From positions 496,001 to 560,000 of the forward strand of contig NZ_JRPR02000001.1 in the NCBI RefSeq assembly GCF_000763135.2: a stretch of DNA of 64,000 nt, written 5' to 3'. The position numbers and the translations under genes were made by a program. The DNA comes from Helicobacter jaachi (GTDB taxonomy: Bacteria; Campylobacterota; Campylobacteria; Campylobacterales; Helicobacteraceae). The notes under the pieces were generated by a model. That model was not told the origin of the DNA, did no database searches, and saw nothing but the letters and a program-made list of their open reading frames with translations. This document shows, one piece after another, positions 17,610 to 24,872 of this stretch. Every line of letters begins with the position of its first letter. Positions within the stretch are counted from its first letter, which is position 1.

Positions 17610-18569
17610 TTAATGCACTAAATCACTAATGCTAAGATTGCGCACAAACTGCAGTGCTTCATCAAACTTAATGCTGGGTATCTCGCTATAGCGCGCTACA
17701 TAGTATTTTTGCTTCAAGCGCCGATAAATAGCGCGATAGTGGATAGAAATTTCCTTTTGTGTGGGCGCAAAGGAGGCGGTCAGCTCATAAACTTTGCTTT
17801 TTACCTCATCGCTCAAAGCCTTTTCTTGCCACGCCTCAAGGCGCTTTGTGGATTCTAAAAAGCTTATGCGTTCATCAAAGGCTTGTCCCTCTTGTTTAAG
17901 CTCGATGAGGTGGGCATTTGCTCGCTCTAGGGCTTGCGTTTGGCTCTTTATAAGCTCTAAAATCCCGCCAATATTCGCACCCAAGCTTTTTGTGCGCACA
18001 CTCTGCACCTCATAATCGATAAAATACTGCCTAATGGCATAGCCCACTTCATTACGCTCAAGCATGGCGATGTGTTTAGCAAAAGCGAGCGTGATGATGT
18101 AGTCAATCTTATTTTTACCACCCACATTGCTTTTTGCCTCATTGTTTATTTGCTCGTCTTTTTTGGCGAGCAAATCTTTGGCATCTGCTTTATTTTTGCC
18201 TAACCCCGCGTAGTGCTTATGAGGGCTTGCTGCTGCTTTTATCATATCGCTAAGGGGTGTTTTGAGCGGCACTACACGCGGGAGCGTGCGCTCTTTGGGC
18301 GTGATTTGCTCCATTGTTTGCGCTCGTGTTACCTGTGTTATGCGCTCATGTGTGCCTTGTGTGTTTCGCGTGCTTTGCCCTGCGCTCTCCGCACCCTTTA
18401 AGATGATATAGTCCTGCCCTTGCACCGCGATACAATCCTCAATGCGGCTTTTAATCCAGTGGCTAAAATCCCGCTTAATGCCTAGCCTCTCATGCAGCTC
18501 GCGCGCATTTATGGCATTTGCTCGCTCATTTTGGAAATCTACTTGCGTGATGTTAAAAAAACTTATCAT
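17610..18569 (-). CDS. AntA/AntB-type phage antirepressor
   Basis: 319 residues. The N-terminus INARELHERLGIKRDFSHWI plus QGQDYIIL is the AntA/AntB signature. A basic linker, a segment with HIAMLERNEVGYAIRQYFIDYE (shared by many KilA-N/antirepressor proteins), a coiled coil (about 210-260) and a C-terminal DNA-binding-like domain follow. AntA proteins oppose the lysogeny repressor, so this gene probably helps trigger lytic growth. GTAGGAGG precedes the ATG by 5 bases. It is the third gene leftward from the lysogeny control region. Confidence 0.8.
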   Translation of the reverse strand: MISFFNITQVDFQNERANAINARELHERLGIKRDFSHWIKSRIEDCIAVQGQDYIILKGAESAGQSTRNTQGTHERITQVTRAQTMEQITPKERTLPRVVPLKTPLSDMIKAAASPHKHYAGLGKNKADAKDLLAKKDEQINNEAKSNVGGKNKIDYIITLAFAKHIAMLERNEVGYAIRQYFIDYEVQSVRTKSLGANIGGILELIKSQTQALERANAHLIELKQEGQAFDERISFLESTKRLEAWQEKALSDEVKSKVYELTASFAPTQKEISIHYRAIYRRLKQKYYVARYSEIPSIKFDEALQFVRNLSISDLVH

Positions 18570-18578
18570 GTTTGCCTC

Positions 18579-18830
18579 CTACTTATGATTTTCATTTGCA
18601 CGCAGAAAGCTCTGCTGCTTTTGTATGGCGCGCGCGTAGTATAAGTGCTGCTTGAGCTGCTGCGCAATCTGTGTGCTTAAATGCCTGTGCGGGAAAAGCA
18701 CTTTTATGCTTTGCTTGTGCATTCTTAGCGCGCTTATAAGCAGCGTATGCTCTAGCTGCACACTTTTTTTGTCCATAGCGCACACCTCTAGCTTAAGTTT
18801 TGTGAATTCATCTAATGCGATGTGTTTCAT
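18579..18830 (-). CDS. Small phage protein of unknown function
   Basis: 83 residues, helical and His/Gln-rich, AAAGGAG before the ATG. It lies 9 bases upstream of the antirepressor gene. No family recognised. Confidence 0.6.
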   Translation of the reverse strand: MKHIALDEFTKLKLEVCAMDKKSVQLEHTLLISALRMHKQSIKVLFPHRHLSTQIAQQLKQHLYYARAIQKQQSFLRANENHK

Positions 18831-18922
18831 TGTTGCTCCTTTGTGGCTTTAAGAAAATTTTGACCTGTTTTTTGTGAGACTAATTAATAGGTTATTTTTG
18901 TCCTATTACTTTGCAAATTTTT

Positions 18923-19117
18923 TTAGGCTATAAAACCCTCTTGCATAAGCAAATTCTTTAGCTCTCTCGCTCTGCCTCGCTTACCCTTGATAGCTCCAAA
19001 GGATATTTGATTAAGTATCCTTATGTCTTTTTCACTTAAGCCCTTGGCTTTTGCCCAAGTGCGCAGTTTTATACCTTTTTTGGACATTACTTGACTAAGA
19101 CTCTCTTGATGTGTCAT
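18923..19117 (-). CDS. Cro/Ner-like early regulator (putative)
   Basis: 64 residues from the ATG at 19117, which has AAGGAG 7 bases before it; longer in-frame starts have none. Basic, with the segment LRTWAKAKGLSEKDIRILNQISFG looking like a helix-turn-helix, and a C-terminal KGKRGRARELKNLL tail. First leftward gene, facing the repressor across a shared control region, which is the usual place for a Cro or Ner protein. Confidence 0.55.
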   Translation of the reverse strand: MTHQESLSQVMSKKGIKLRTWAKAKGLSEKDIRILNQISFGAIKGKRGRARELKNLLMQEGFIA

Positions 19118-19238
19118 TCCACACTCCTTTATTATCGTTAATCCTTTGAGGTATGATACCCACAGCCCAGCCGATACAGAACATTGATTTATTGTTACTT
19201 TACTCTTTTTATGGTAGAGTATAAACAAATCATTATAT

Positions 19239-19267
19239 ATTTTAGGATATTTTTTGCCTATTGTCAA
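19239..19267 (-). promoter_or_regulatory. Leftward phage promoter
   Basis: On the minus strand TTGACA (19262-19267) and TAAAAT (19239-19244) are 17 bases apart, close to the sigma-70 consensus. It would drive the Cro-like and antirepressor block. The -35 box overlaps the TTG that could start a longer repressor, which favours the repressor start at 19300. Confidence 0.6.
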
Positions 19268-19299
19268 GCTATAAGAAAAATTTAGCCGAAAGGATTAAC

Positions 19300-19974
19300 A
19301 TGATAAGAGAACTGCGTGAGGAAAGGGGAATCACTCAAATAGAGCTTGCCGAAAGGATAGGCGTATCAGAGCGCACTATTCGTAGATATGAGCAAGAGGA
19401 GGACATTATACAAATAGGCATTTTGAAAAAAATCTTAAAAGCACTCAACGCAAATGACGTCAAAGATGTTTTTTTAGCGGAAACCGATAAACATACGCAC
19501 CAAGAATTCCCAAGCAGTAGCCTTATAAAAGCAAATAGCCAAAATTTGCACGACTTCTACACTATCCCAAAGCTTAATATTAAAGCCAGTGCTGGCGGAG
19601 GCAATGAGATTATCGAGCTAGAATCTTATGAGAGCGGGGAGGTGATATGCATTGATAAAGCCTTTTTTAAGACGCCGCAGAGCATAGGGAATAGAATCAA
19701 CAAAATGCGTATCATTCAAGTAGATGGATACTCGATGATACCAATGCTTTTGCCCGATAGCTGGGTGATTTTTGAGGAGGATAGTGCATGGAAAGGCGAT
19801 GGGCTTTATGTGCTTAACTATGATAATGAACTTATGGTGAAGCTTCTCCAAAAGCTCCCAAATGGCGACATTGACATTATTAGCGCCAATAAAGACTACA
19901 GGAGCTATCGCATAGAGTGCGACACACAAACTATCGTGTGCATCATTGGCAAAGTCCTCCGCGCTATCATCTAA
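19300..19974 (+). CDS. XRE-family phage repressor with S24 autocleavage domain
   Basis: 224-residue CI-like repressor. The N-terminal HTH_3 domain holds GITQIELAERIGVSERTIRRYE; the C-terminal S24/LexA-like peptidase has the catalytic Ser145 (DGYSM) and Lys181 (ELMVKLL). Such repressors are cleaved with RecA during DNA damage, so the prophage is probably SOS-inducible. ATG 19300 has AAAGGA 7 bases upstream; the frame opens at a TTG (19261) without a good site. It is divergent from the Cro-like gene. Confidence 0.88.
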   Translation: MIRELREERGITQIELAERIGVSERTIRRYEQEEDIIQIGILKKILKALNANDVKDVFLAETDKHTHQEFPSSSLIKANSQNLHDFYTIPKLNIKASAGGGNEIIELESYESGEVICIDKAFFKTPQSIGNRINKMRIIQVDGYSMIPMLLPDSWVIFEEDSAWKGDGLYVLNYDNELMVKLLQKLPNGDIDIISANKDYRSYRIECDTQTIVCIIGKVLRAII

Positions 19975-20776
19975 CTTCTCTCCTTTCATTTTTCATCTCT
20001 CTTATTTTTAAATCTTTTTTATCTTTTGTTTTTGTTTTGTGGCGTGATTATTTTGTACTTTTTATGCTCATTTTGGCACTTATTTATGTGGAATATTATG
20101 CTTAAAATCCGCTTAAAATGGCATATACAATCGGCGTAATTAGAGGGTGAATCCAAACCTTAAAGTCCGACAAATTTACAGGATACAAACGCTTAAACTC
20201 CGCTGAATTTACAAGATACAACCCGCGCATAATTCCGACAAATCTAGTATCTTGCATAGCAGGCTTACAGGCGCGAGGTGTGGGGGGAGTGAGCATATAT
20301 AAGCGCACGAAGTAAATGCAAAAATATGGCGCGCTTTTGCGGGGGAGTTTTGCAAAGCTTAACTCTTAATTGCAGAATCTGTATCCAAAAAATAGCACGC
20401 TTTGTAACGCGCTTTTAAGTGAATATTAATTTTTTATGGAGACAACACTTTTATAGCATGTATTTTGCATAAGCCCTAATATTATAAGAATGTGCGAGAT
20501 TATGAGTTTGTGGAAAATTATGTAAGATTGCTAGAGCTTAACCTCTATGGGTCCTTTCCAAGAAAATCCCACTTTGCGGTTGGCGACCGCGATTTTGGGG
20601 GATTTTTGAGGAAGATTTGGGCATTTCATATTCATATAGAATCTAATAAAAAAGCGCAAAATGCGTTATTTGGAGATTTATTATCCTTTGTGATTGGTCG
20701 GGGATAAGTAAGCAAATATGTGATTTTGTGTGATTGCATTTTGTAAATTTTGTGATTCTTAAAAATACTAAAATCC
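19975..20776. other. Phage region without a confident gene
   Basis: About 800 bases between the repressor and the late genes. It begins with a pyrimidine-rich stretch (to about 20100), holds three degenerate 33-35 bp repeats (20160-20255), then GC-rich and AT-rich sequence. Two open frames (20102-20308 minus, 20492-20707 plus from a GTG) lack ribosome sites and family matches, so I do not call them genes. Remnants of lost phage genes are possible. Confidence 0.5.
20160..20255 (-). repeat. Three degenerate 33-35 bp tandem repeats
   Basis: Units with CCGAC/CCGCTG followed by AAATTTACAGGATACAA-like sequence begin near 20167, 20200 and 20235. Read on the minus strand, the first two would encode similar 11-residue phrases (LYLVNSAEFKR, LYPVNLSDFKV). 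Confidence 0.5.
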
Positions 20777-20809
20777 TATATGAAATCCGCAAAATAGGCA
20801 TTTCATATA
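20777..20809. promoter_or_regulatory. Perfect 10-bp inverted repeat upstream of late genes
   Basis: TATATGAAAT (20777-20786) and ATTTCATATA (20800-20809) flank 13 bases, ending directly before the ribosome site (AAGGAG) of the first late gene. It could be an operator, a regulator site for late transcription, or a hairpin in the mRNA leader. Which one is not decidable here. Confidence 0.5.
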
Positions 20810-20819
20810 AGGAGTTTAT

Positions 20820-21005
20820 ATGTTAGATTCTAAAAAACTTGCACAAGAAATACTTATGCTCATTCAAGCAAAAGGCTTTGAGGAGACGCAGGCAAATAAA
20901 GATTTTATAGAATCTTTAAGCACAGCCATTGTTACACACATTCAAACTAATGCGCTTGTGGAGACAAAGGGCAGTCCTAGCGCGCAGGTGGGTACGATTA
21001 AATAA
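20820..21005 (+). CDS. Small phage late protein of unknown function
   Basis: 61 residues, helical at the start, with a Ser/Gly-rich tail. AAGGAG lies 6 bases before the ATG. First gene of the late block, 25 bases before the baseplate gene. Similar short proteins often precede gpV genes in P2-like phages, but I cannot name it. Confidence 0.6.
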   Translation: MLDSKKLAQEILMLIQAKGFEETQANKDFIESLSTAIVTHIQTNALVETKGSPSAQVGTIK

Positions 21006-21030
21006 GATGATTAAATAATAAAGGAACATC

Positions 21031-21504
21031 ATGCATGGAGAAGCACGAATCTATTTAGGCACTATAGTGGAAGTTAAAGGCGCGCTTGTAAAGGTGCAAT
21101 ACACCGACACGCAAAGCGATTTTGTGCCATATTTACAGACAGCGAGCGGATTTAAAACGCATTTCACACCGCCGCAAGTTGATGAGGTAGTAGTTTTGTT
21201 TAAGCTAGGCAAACTAGGCTTTGTGCTAGGCTCGATTTTACCAACAAGTTTGCAAAGCCAAATTGATACGCAAAGCGAAGTTATCACATACGAGGACGGC
21301 ACAAGCATTTCTTACAAAAATGGCGTGATTGAGATTAAGAGCCTAAAAGAGCTTAACATCAAATGCACAAGTGCTAAAATTGAGGCAGATTCTATCGAGC
21401 TTGGCGGGGAGGGTGCGCTGGGTGTGGTAACAGGCGCTTGCGTGTGCGCTTTTACAGGTGCGCCGCACGCTGATGTAAGTTTGAAAGTGAAAGCGGCAAA
21501 ATGA
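21031..21504 (+). CDS. Baseplate assembly protein V (tail spike)
   Basis: 157 residues. The N-terminal OB-fold (IYLGTIVEVKGALVKVQY), a GSILPTS motif, then a beta-helix-like stretch with SYKNGVIEIKSLKELNIKC match P2 gpV/Mu gp45 spike proteins. These pierce the outer membrane when the tail contracts. The gene overlaps the packaging gene by 4 bases. It is unusual that it precedes the terminase rather than lying next to W and J. Confidence 0.85.
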   Translation: MHGEARIYLGTIVEVKGALVKVQYTDTQSDFVPYLQTASGFKTHFTPPQVDEVVVLFKLGKLGFVLGSILPTSLQSQIDTQSEVITYEDGTSISYKNGVIEIKSLKELNIKCTSAKIEADSIELGGEGALGVVTGACVCAFTGAPHADVSLKVKAAK

Positions 21505-22034
21505 TTGTTACCACTGCGGAGCTAGGCGAGCTTTTGGGCTTAACCGAGCGGCATATTTATAATTTAGAAAAAGCAGGCATTTTAAGCAAAGAGGATAAAA
21601 ACGCGTGGGACGCGGCTAAAAACATACAAAGCTACACCATTTACAAGATAGATTTGGAGGCAAGTAGTAGTGATTTGGGCAAAATACGTGCGCGCAAAGA
21701 GCTAGCAGAGGCAAAACTCAAAGAGCTGCAGTATAAAGAGCGTATGGGTTTGCTGCTGCCACTGGAGCATATCGCGCGGGAGCTGGAGGATATTGCCATA
21801 GTGGTGAGTAATAAGCTCTACGCACTGCCACAAATTCTGCAGCGCAAGCATAAATTATCAAGTAAAATCTATGCGGATTTAAATGCGCAGATTGAAAATA
21901 CGCTAAAAGAGCTTAAAGACCCCAACATCTACACTAATTTAGCGCTGGAATTAGAATCTAAGCTTAAAAGAGAATCACAGCAGGATTTAGCACAAAGTAA
22001 CAAAGAACACTCTCACACACAAGGGCAAGAATGA
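21501..22034 (+). CDS. Terminase small subunit, Nu1-like
   Basis: 177 residues. The N-terminal winged HTH (VTTAELGELLGLTERHIYNLEKAG) is of the Nu1/phage DNA-packaging type that recognises the packaging site. A charged helical region and a basic Gln-rich tail follow. It overlaps both neighbours by 4 bases (ATGA), so it is translationally coupled to gpV and the large subunit. Confidence 0.82.
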   Translation: MIVTTAELGELLGLTERHIYNLEKAGILSKEDKNAWDAAKNIQSYTIYKIDLEASSSDLGKIRARKELAEAKLKELQYKERMGLLLPLEHIARELEDIAIVVSNKLYALPQILQRKHKLSSKIYADLNAQIENTLKELKDPNIYTNLALELESKLKRESQQDLAQSNKEHSHTQGQE

Positions 22035-23746
22035 AGCTAAGAGCTATCTTTGCTAAAAATATTTTTATAAAACCAAAGCTTGATTTATATGAATGGAGCG
22101 CGAGATATAGAATCTTAAGCCAAGAATCTAGCGCGCTTTTTGGGAGATTTGAGGCGCTAAGCTATCAAATTGAGCCAATGCGTGCTATTAGCGATGAGAA
22201 AAACCGCGAAATTATACTGATGTGGGCGTCGCAACTGGGCAAAAGCGAGATTTTAAATAACACTATTGGCTATTATATCCACCAAAATCCTAGCACTATT
22301 TTATTTCTTTTGCCCACAGAGGATATGGCGGAGGATTATTCAAAGCGGCGATTAACGCCTATGTTTAGGGACTGCAAGGAGCTAGGCAATTTAATTTATG
22401 ACAGAGAATCCAATAATACTATTTTGATTAAAAACTTTAAGGGCGGTAATCTCGCGCTTGTAGGGAGTAACAGCCCAAGTAAGCTAGCAAGTAAGCCCAT
22501 AAAAGTGCTGATTGTTGATGAGGTAGATAGGTGCGAGAATACTAAAGAGGGGCACAGCATTGATTTAGCCCAAAAGCGCACTAATACTTATTATGATAGA
22601 AAGATAATCAAAGTAAGCACACCCACAATCAAAGGACACAGCGTGATTGAGGCAGAATATGAGCTAAGCGATAAGCGCAAATATTTTGTGCCTTGTCCGC
22701 ATTGTGGTTTTATGCAGGTTTTAAGTTTTGAATTTATCAAATGGGAGCAAAAAGAAGATGGGACGCATGATTTAGATTCTGTGCGATATGCCTGCGTGGA
22801 GTGTGGCGCGCTGTGGAGTGAGATAGAAAAAAATAAAGCTGTGAATACTGGAGAGTGGCGCGCGACCAAAGAGGGCGAAAATCTAAAAATAGGCTTTCAT
22901 CTTAACGCACTTTATTCACCATTTTTTACGCTGCGCGATATTGTAAAAGATTTTTTAGATTCTAAAGATAATCCAGCGAAGTTTCAAGTGTTTGTAAATA
23001 CCATAAAGGCACAGAGCTTTGAGCCGCCCAGTGTGAAGTTTGAGGATAGTGAGCTGTATAATCGCAGAGAGGATTACACGCCAACAACACTGCCTGATGA
23101 TATTATTTTTATCACAGCGGGGGTGGATATTCAAGGCGATAGGATAGAAATTGAGTTTAAAGGGTGGGGGCTTGGCTTTGAAAACTGGGGGATTGCGCAC
23201 ATTATGCTTATGGGTAACACGCAGCAAAGCGATGTGTGGCAGCGTGCGTATAAGGAGCTAAAAAATGTATTTTATACCACAAGTGGGCGCAAATTAAGAA
23301 GCAGCATCTGTCTTATTGATAGCGGTTATAATAAAGAGCGCGTTTATTCTCTTGTGCGGCTTGATTCGAGGTTTTTTGCGACTAAGGGAGCAAGCGAGAG
23401 CGAGCGCAAAAAAGAATTTATAGGCGCAAGTAAGAAAGTAGAAGCGGGAGTTAGGCTTTTTAGCATAGGCACTTATGAGGGAAAGAGCGAGATTTTTAGG
23501 CTTTTGCGCATTAAAGATAAAGGCGCAGGGTATTGCCATTACGCGCAGAGCTATACGCTAGAGTATTTCTCACAGCTTACCGCAGAAAAGCTTGTAAAAG
23601 TTAAAACAGCAAGTGGCTATCTCACACACAGGTGGGAAAAGATACGCGAGCGTAATGAGGGATTGGACTTATCTGTGCTTTGTCTTGCTGGCGCAAAGCT
23701 TTTAAAGCTTGATAGGCTAGATATTCAAAAGATTACGCAAAGATAA
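22031..23746 (+). CDS. Terminase large subunit, GpA family
   Basis: 571-residue DNA-packaging motor of the lambda GpA family. The ATPase part contains MWASQLGKSEILNN (Walker A-like) and LIVDEVDRCENTKEGHS (Walker B). A zinc-finger-like C-x2-C...C-x2-C set (FVPCPHCGF, YACVECGAL) and the nuclease-domain VDIQGDRIEIEFKGWG and LIDSGYNKERVY segments follow. Length is close to the lambda protein. It acts with the Nu1-like protein and the portal. Confidence 0.93.
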   Translation: MKLRAIFAKNIFIKPKLDLYEWSARYRILSQESSALFGRFEALSYQIEPMRAISDEKNREIILMWASQLGKSEILNNTIGYYIHQNPSTILFLLPTEDMAEDYSKRRLTPMFRDCKELGNLIYDRESNNTILIKNFKGGNLALVGSNSPSKLASKPIKVLIVDEVDRCENTKEGHSIDLAQKRTNTYYDRKIIKVSTPTIKGHSVIEAEYELSDKRKYFVPCPHCGFMQVLSFEFIKWEQKEDGTHDLDSVRYACVECGALWSEIEKNKAVNTGEWRATKEGENLKIGFHLNALYSPFFTLRDIVKDFLDSKDNPAKFQVFVNTIKAQSFEPPSVKFEDSELYNRREDYTPTTLPDDIIFITAGVDIQGDRIEIEFKGWGLGFENWGIAHIMLMGNTQQSDVWQRAYKELKNVFYTTSGRKLRSSICLIDSGYNKERVYSLVRLDSRFFATKGASESERKKEFIGASKKVEAGVRLFSIGTYEGKSEIFRLLRIKDKGAGYCHYAQSYTLEYFSQLTAEKLVKVKTASGYLTHRWEKIRERNEGLDLSVLCLAGAKLLKLDRLDIQKITQR

Positions 23747-23858
23747 GGTACCGCGGTAATGCGCGCTATTTTGTGCAATTTAAAGTAAATATAAAAAACA
23801 AGCTAGAGAGGTTTGATAAGACTGCCTAGCACCGCTTGTTAGAGTGCTAGGCGTGGTT

Positions 23859-23918
23859 TTAGCTACACTTGACTACAATGATACAAAGTAGTATAATGCA
23901 CATCGCAAGTCTTATCAT
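23859..23918 (-). CDS. 19-residue hydrophobic peptide, candidate type I toxin
   Basis: The peptide MIRLAMCIILLCIIVVKCS is a single short membrane helix with basic residues near both ends, as in type I membrane-acting toxins. Its ATG is preceded by AAAGGAGG with a 7-base spacer, one of the best ribosome sites in the window. The sequence itself is not clearly homologous to H. pylori AapA peptides; the call rests on size, hydrophobicity, ribosome site, structured mRNA and the antisense promoter inside it. Located between terminase and head genes, opposite to their direction. Confidence 0.65.
   Translation of the reverse strand: MIRLAMCIILLCIIVVKCS
23869..23897 (+). promoter_or_regulatory. Promoter of the candidate antitoxin RNA
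   Basis: TTGACT (23869-23874), a 17-base spacer and TATAAT (23892-23897): the -10 box is perfect and the -35 differs from consensus at one position. It lies wholly within the peptide gene and points the opposite way. Confidence 0.75.
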
Positions 23919-23990
23919 AAAGCAACCTCCTTTCTTTTGGATTGGAGGCGCAACTTAAAGGAGGCTGCCACCTCTTTTAAGTGCAACCTC
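23904..23990 (+). ncRNA. Candidate antisense antitoxin RNA (IsoA-like)
   Basis: A transcript from the promoter inside the peptide gene would begin near 23904 and be complementary to the first five codons, the ribosome site and the whole leader of the toxin mRNA. It would contain two stem-loops: GGAGG/CCTCC (23926-23948) and a 12-bp stem at 23953-23982. The 3' end is uncertain because no U tract is visible. In H. pylori, IsoA RNAs start inside the aapA gene in the same way. Confidence 0.6.
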
Positions 23991-23996
23991 ACATAT

Positions 23997-24002
23997 ATTC
24001 TA
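23997..24002 (-). promoter_or_regulatory. Probable -10 box of the toxin mRNA
   Basis: TAGAAT on the minus strand, with an overlapping TATGAT five bases upstream. The predicted start falls at about 23990, at the base of the structured leader. Confidence 0.5.
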
Positions 24003-24122
24003 TCATATTTACCCCTCCCCCTTTTTTAAACACTTAGCTACGCTTTGCATTTTTAAAGGCAAAAGATAAAATTAGCAGATATTAAGCCACTTTTTGCTTA
24101 AATGGTGCGAAAGGAGCAGGTT

Positions 24123-24440
24123 ATGAGTGCAATGCATTTTAGTAAATCCTTTGAGCTAGCTATTTTCTCTCTATGGGATAAAATTGAGCATAAACACAAA
24201 ATTGAGAAAGAGGAGTTTTTAAATCTCGTTGAGGCTGCACTCCAAGAAGCTGAAGCAAATATAGAGCAGCATCTAGAAACTAAGCTTGCTACCAAAGATT
24301 TTGTAAGCTATGCTATCCGCGAGAGCGAGCTTAGTTTAAAGGTTGAAATACACAAAAATAAGACCGAGATTATAAAATGGCTTATTGGTGTGCAGTTTGC
24401 TTGCGCAGGGCTTATCGTGGCGTTAATAAAGCTGCTATAA
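24123..24440 (+). CDS. Coiled-coil protein with C-terminal membrane anchor
   Basis: 105 residues from the ATG at 24123 (AAGGAG 6 bases before). A helical, charged body (about 5-80) is followed by one membrane segment (about 84-103). The arrangement resembles DUF1640/CCDC90-like small proteins found in many mobile elements. It sits next to the type I toxin locus. Function unknown. Confidence 0.6.
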   Translation: MSAMHFSKSFELAIFSLWDKIEHKHKIEKEEFLNLVEAALQEAEANIEQHLETKLATKDFVSYAIRESELSLKVEIHKNKTEIIKWLIGVQFACAGLIVALIKLL

Positions 24441-24467
24441 AAAGTCACGCTCTTACTCTGTCCCCTT

Positions 24468-24575
24468 TTATTCCCACCATTTTGCCAAACCCCTAACACT
24501 ACATGTTTTTAAAGCATTTTTAGTGCGCTTTTGCATAGGCACGCATCTCTCGCCGCACCATTTGAACATTTTCAT
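24468..24575 (-). CDS. Possible 35-residue basic Cys-containing peptide (doubtful)
   Basis: Minus-strand frame encoding a basic peptide beginning MKMFKWCGERCVP and ending GLAKWWE, with three Cys. A GGGAG is 2 bases before the first ATG and 8 before the second (MFKW). A GGGGACAGAGT repeat lies just after the stop. There is no second line of evidence for translation. Confidence 0.3.
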   Translation of the reverse strand: MKMFKWCGERCVPMQKRTKNALKTCSVRGLAKWWE

Positions 24576-24654
24576 AACTCCCGCAAAAAAAGTAGCGCAA
24601 AAAGTGATTCTTATAAAAGCTAGAATGCCATACACGCTTTTTAAAGGAGTATCT

Positions 24655-24870
24655 TTGAACGCAAGAGAGCAAATTACGCTAATTGATGAGGCGATAAATG
24701 AAGTCTTAGCCCAAATTCGCAATGGAAATGACATTACAGAATGGGAAATGGACGGCATTAAAATCAAGCGCAAATCCTCTTTTGAGCTTTTAGAGGAGTT
24801 AGGCAAGATTAAGCAATCTTTAGTTGCAAAGACCAAACCAAAAAGTGTGCAATTCGTCTTTGGAGGCTAG
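24655..24870 (+). CDS. Head-tail joining protein, gpW family
   Basis: 71 residues starting at a TTG with AAAGGAG 5 bases upstream; upstream ATGs in frame have no ribosome site. The sequence LNAREQITLIDEAINEVLAQI... then DGIKIKRKSSFELLEELGKI has the size and helix-strand-helix pattern of lambda gpW, which sits at the portal. Its place before the portal gene agrees. Confidence 0.7.
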   Translation: MNAREQITLIDEAINEVLAQIRNGNDITEWEMDGIKIKRKSSFELLEELGKIKQSLVAKTKPKSVQFVFGG

Positions 24871-24872
24871 GC

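Larger units (their letters stand above)
23790..23990 (-). ncRNA. Predicted structured mRNA of a type I toxin (AapA-like)
   Basis: The minus-strand transcript of about 200 bases would start just after the -10 box at 23997-24002 and end near the T6 run (23793-23798). It holds a 12-bp leader stem (23953-23964 with 23971-23982, one A-C mismatch), a CCTCC (23944-23948) that can mask the GGAGG ribosome site (23926-23930), a 9-bp stem after the stop (23824-23832 with 23844-23852), and a 6-base 5'-3' end match (23985-23990 with 23808-23813). This layout resembles the inactive full-length aapA1 mRNA of H. pylori. Ends are predicted, not observed. Confidence 0.6.

Noticed and set aside
19261-19299. 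Longer repressor starting at TTG 19261
   Set aside because: The TTG lies in the -35 box of the leftward promoter and lacks a ribosome site; ATG 19300 has AAAGGA and fits the HTH domain start.
20102-20308. 68-codon minus-strand frame over the 33-bp repeats
   Set aside because: No ribosome site, repetitive sequence and no family match; kept only as a repeat.
20492-20707. 71-codon plus-strand frame starting with GTG
   Set aside because: No ribosome site, odd composition and no family match. It could be a decayed gene, but I cannot support it.
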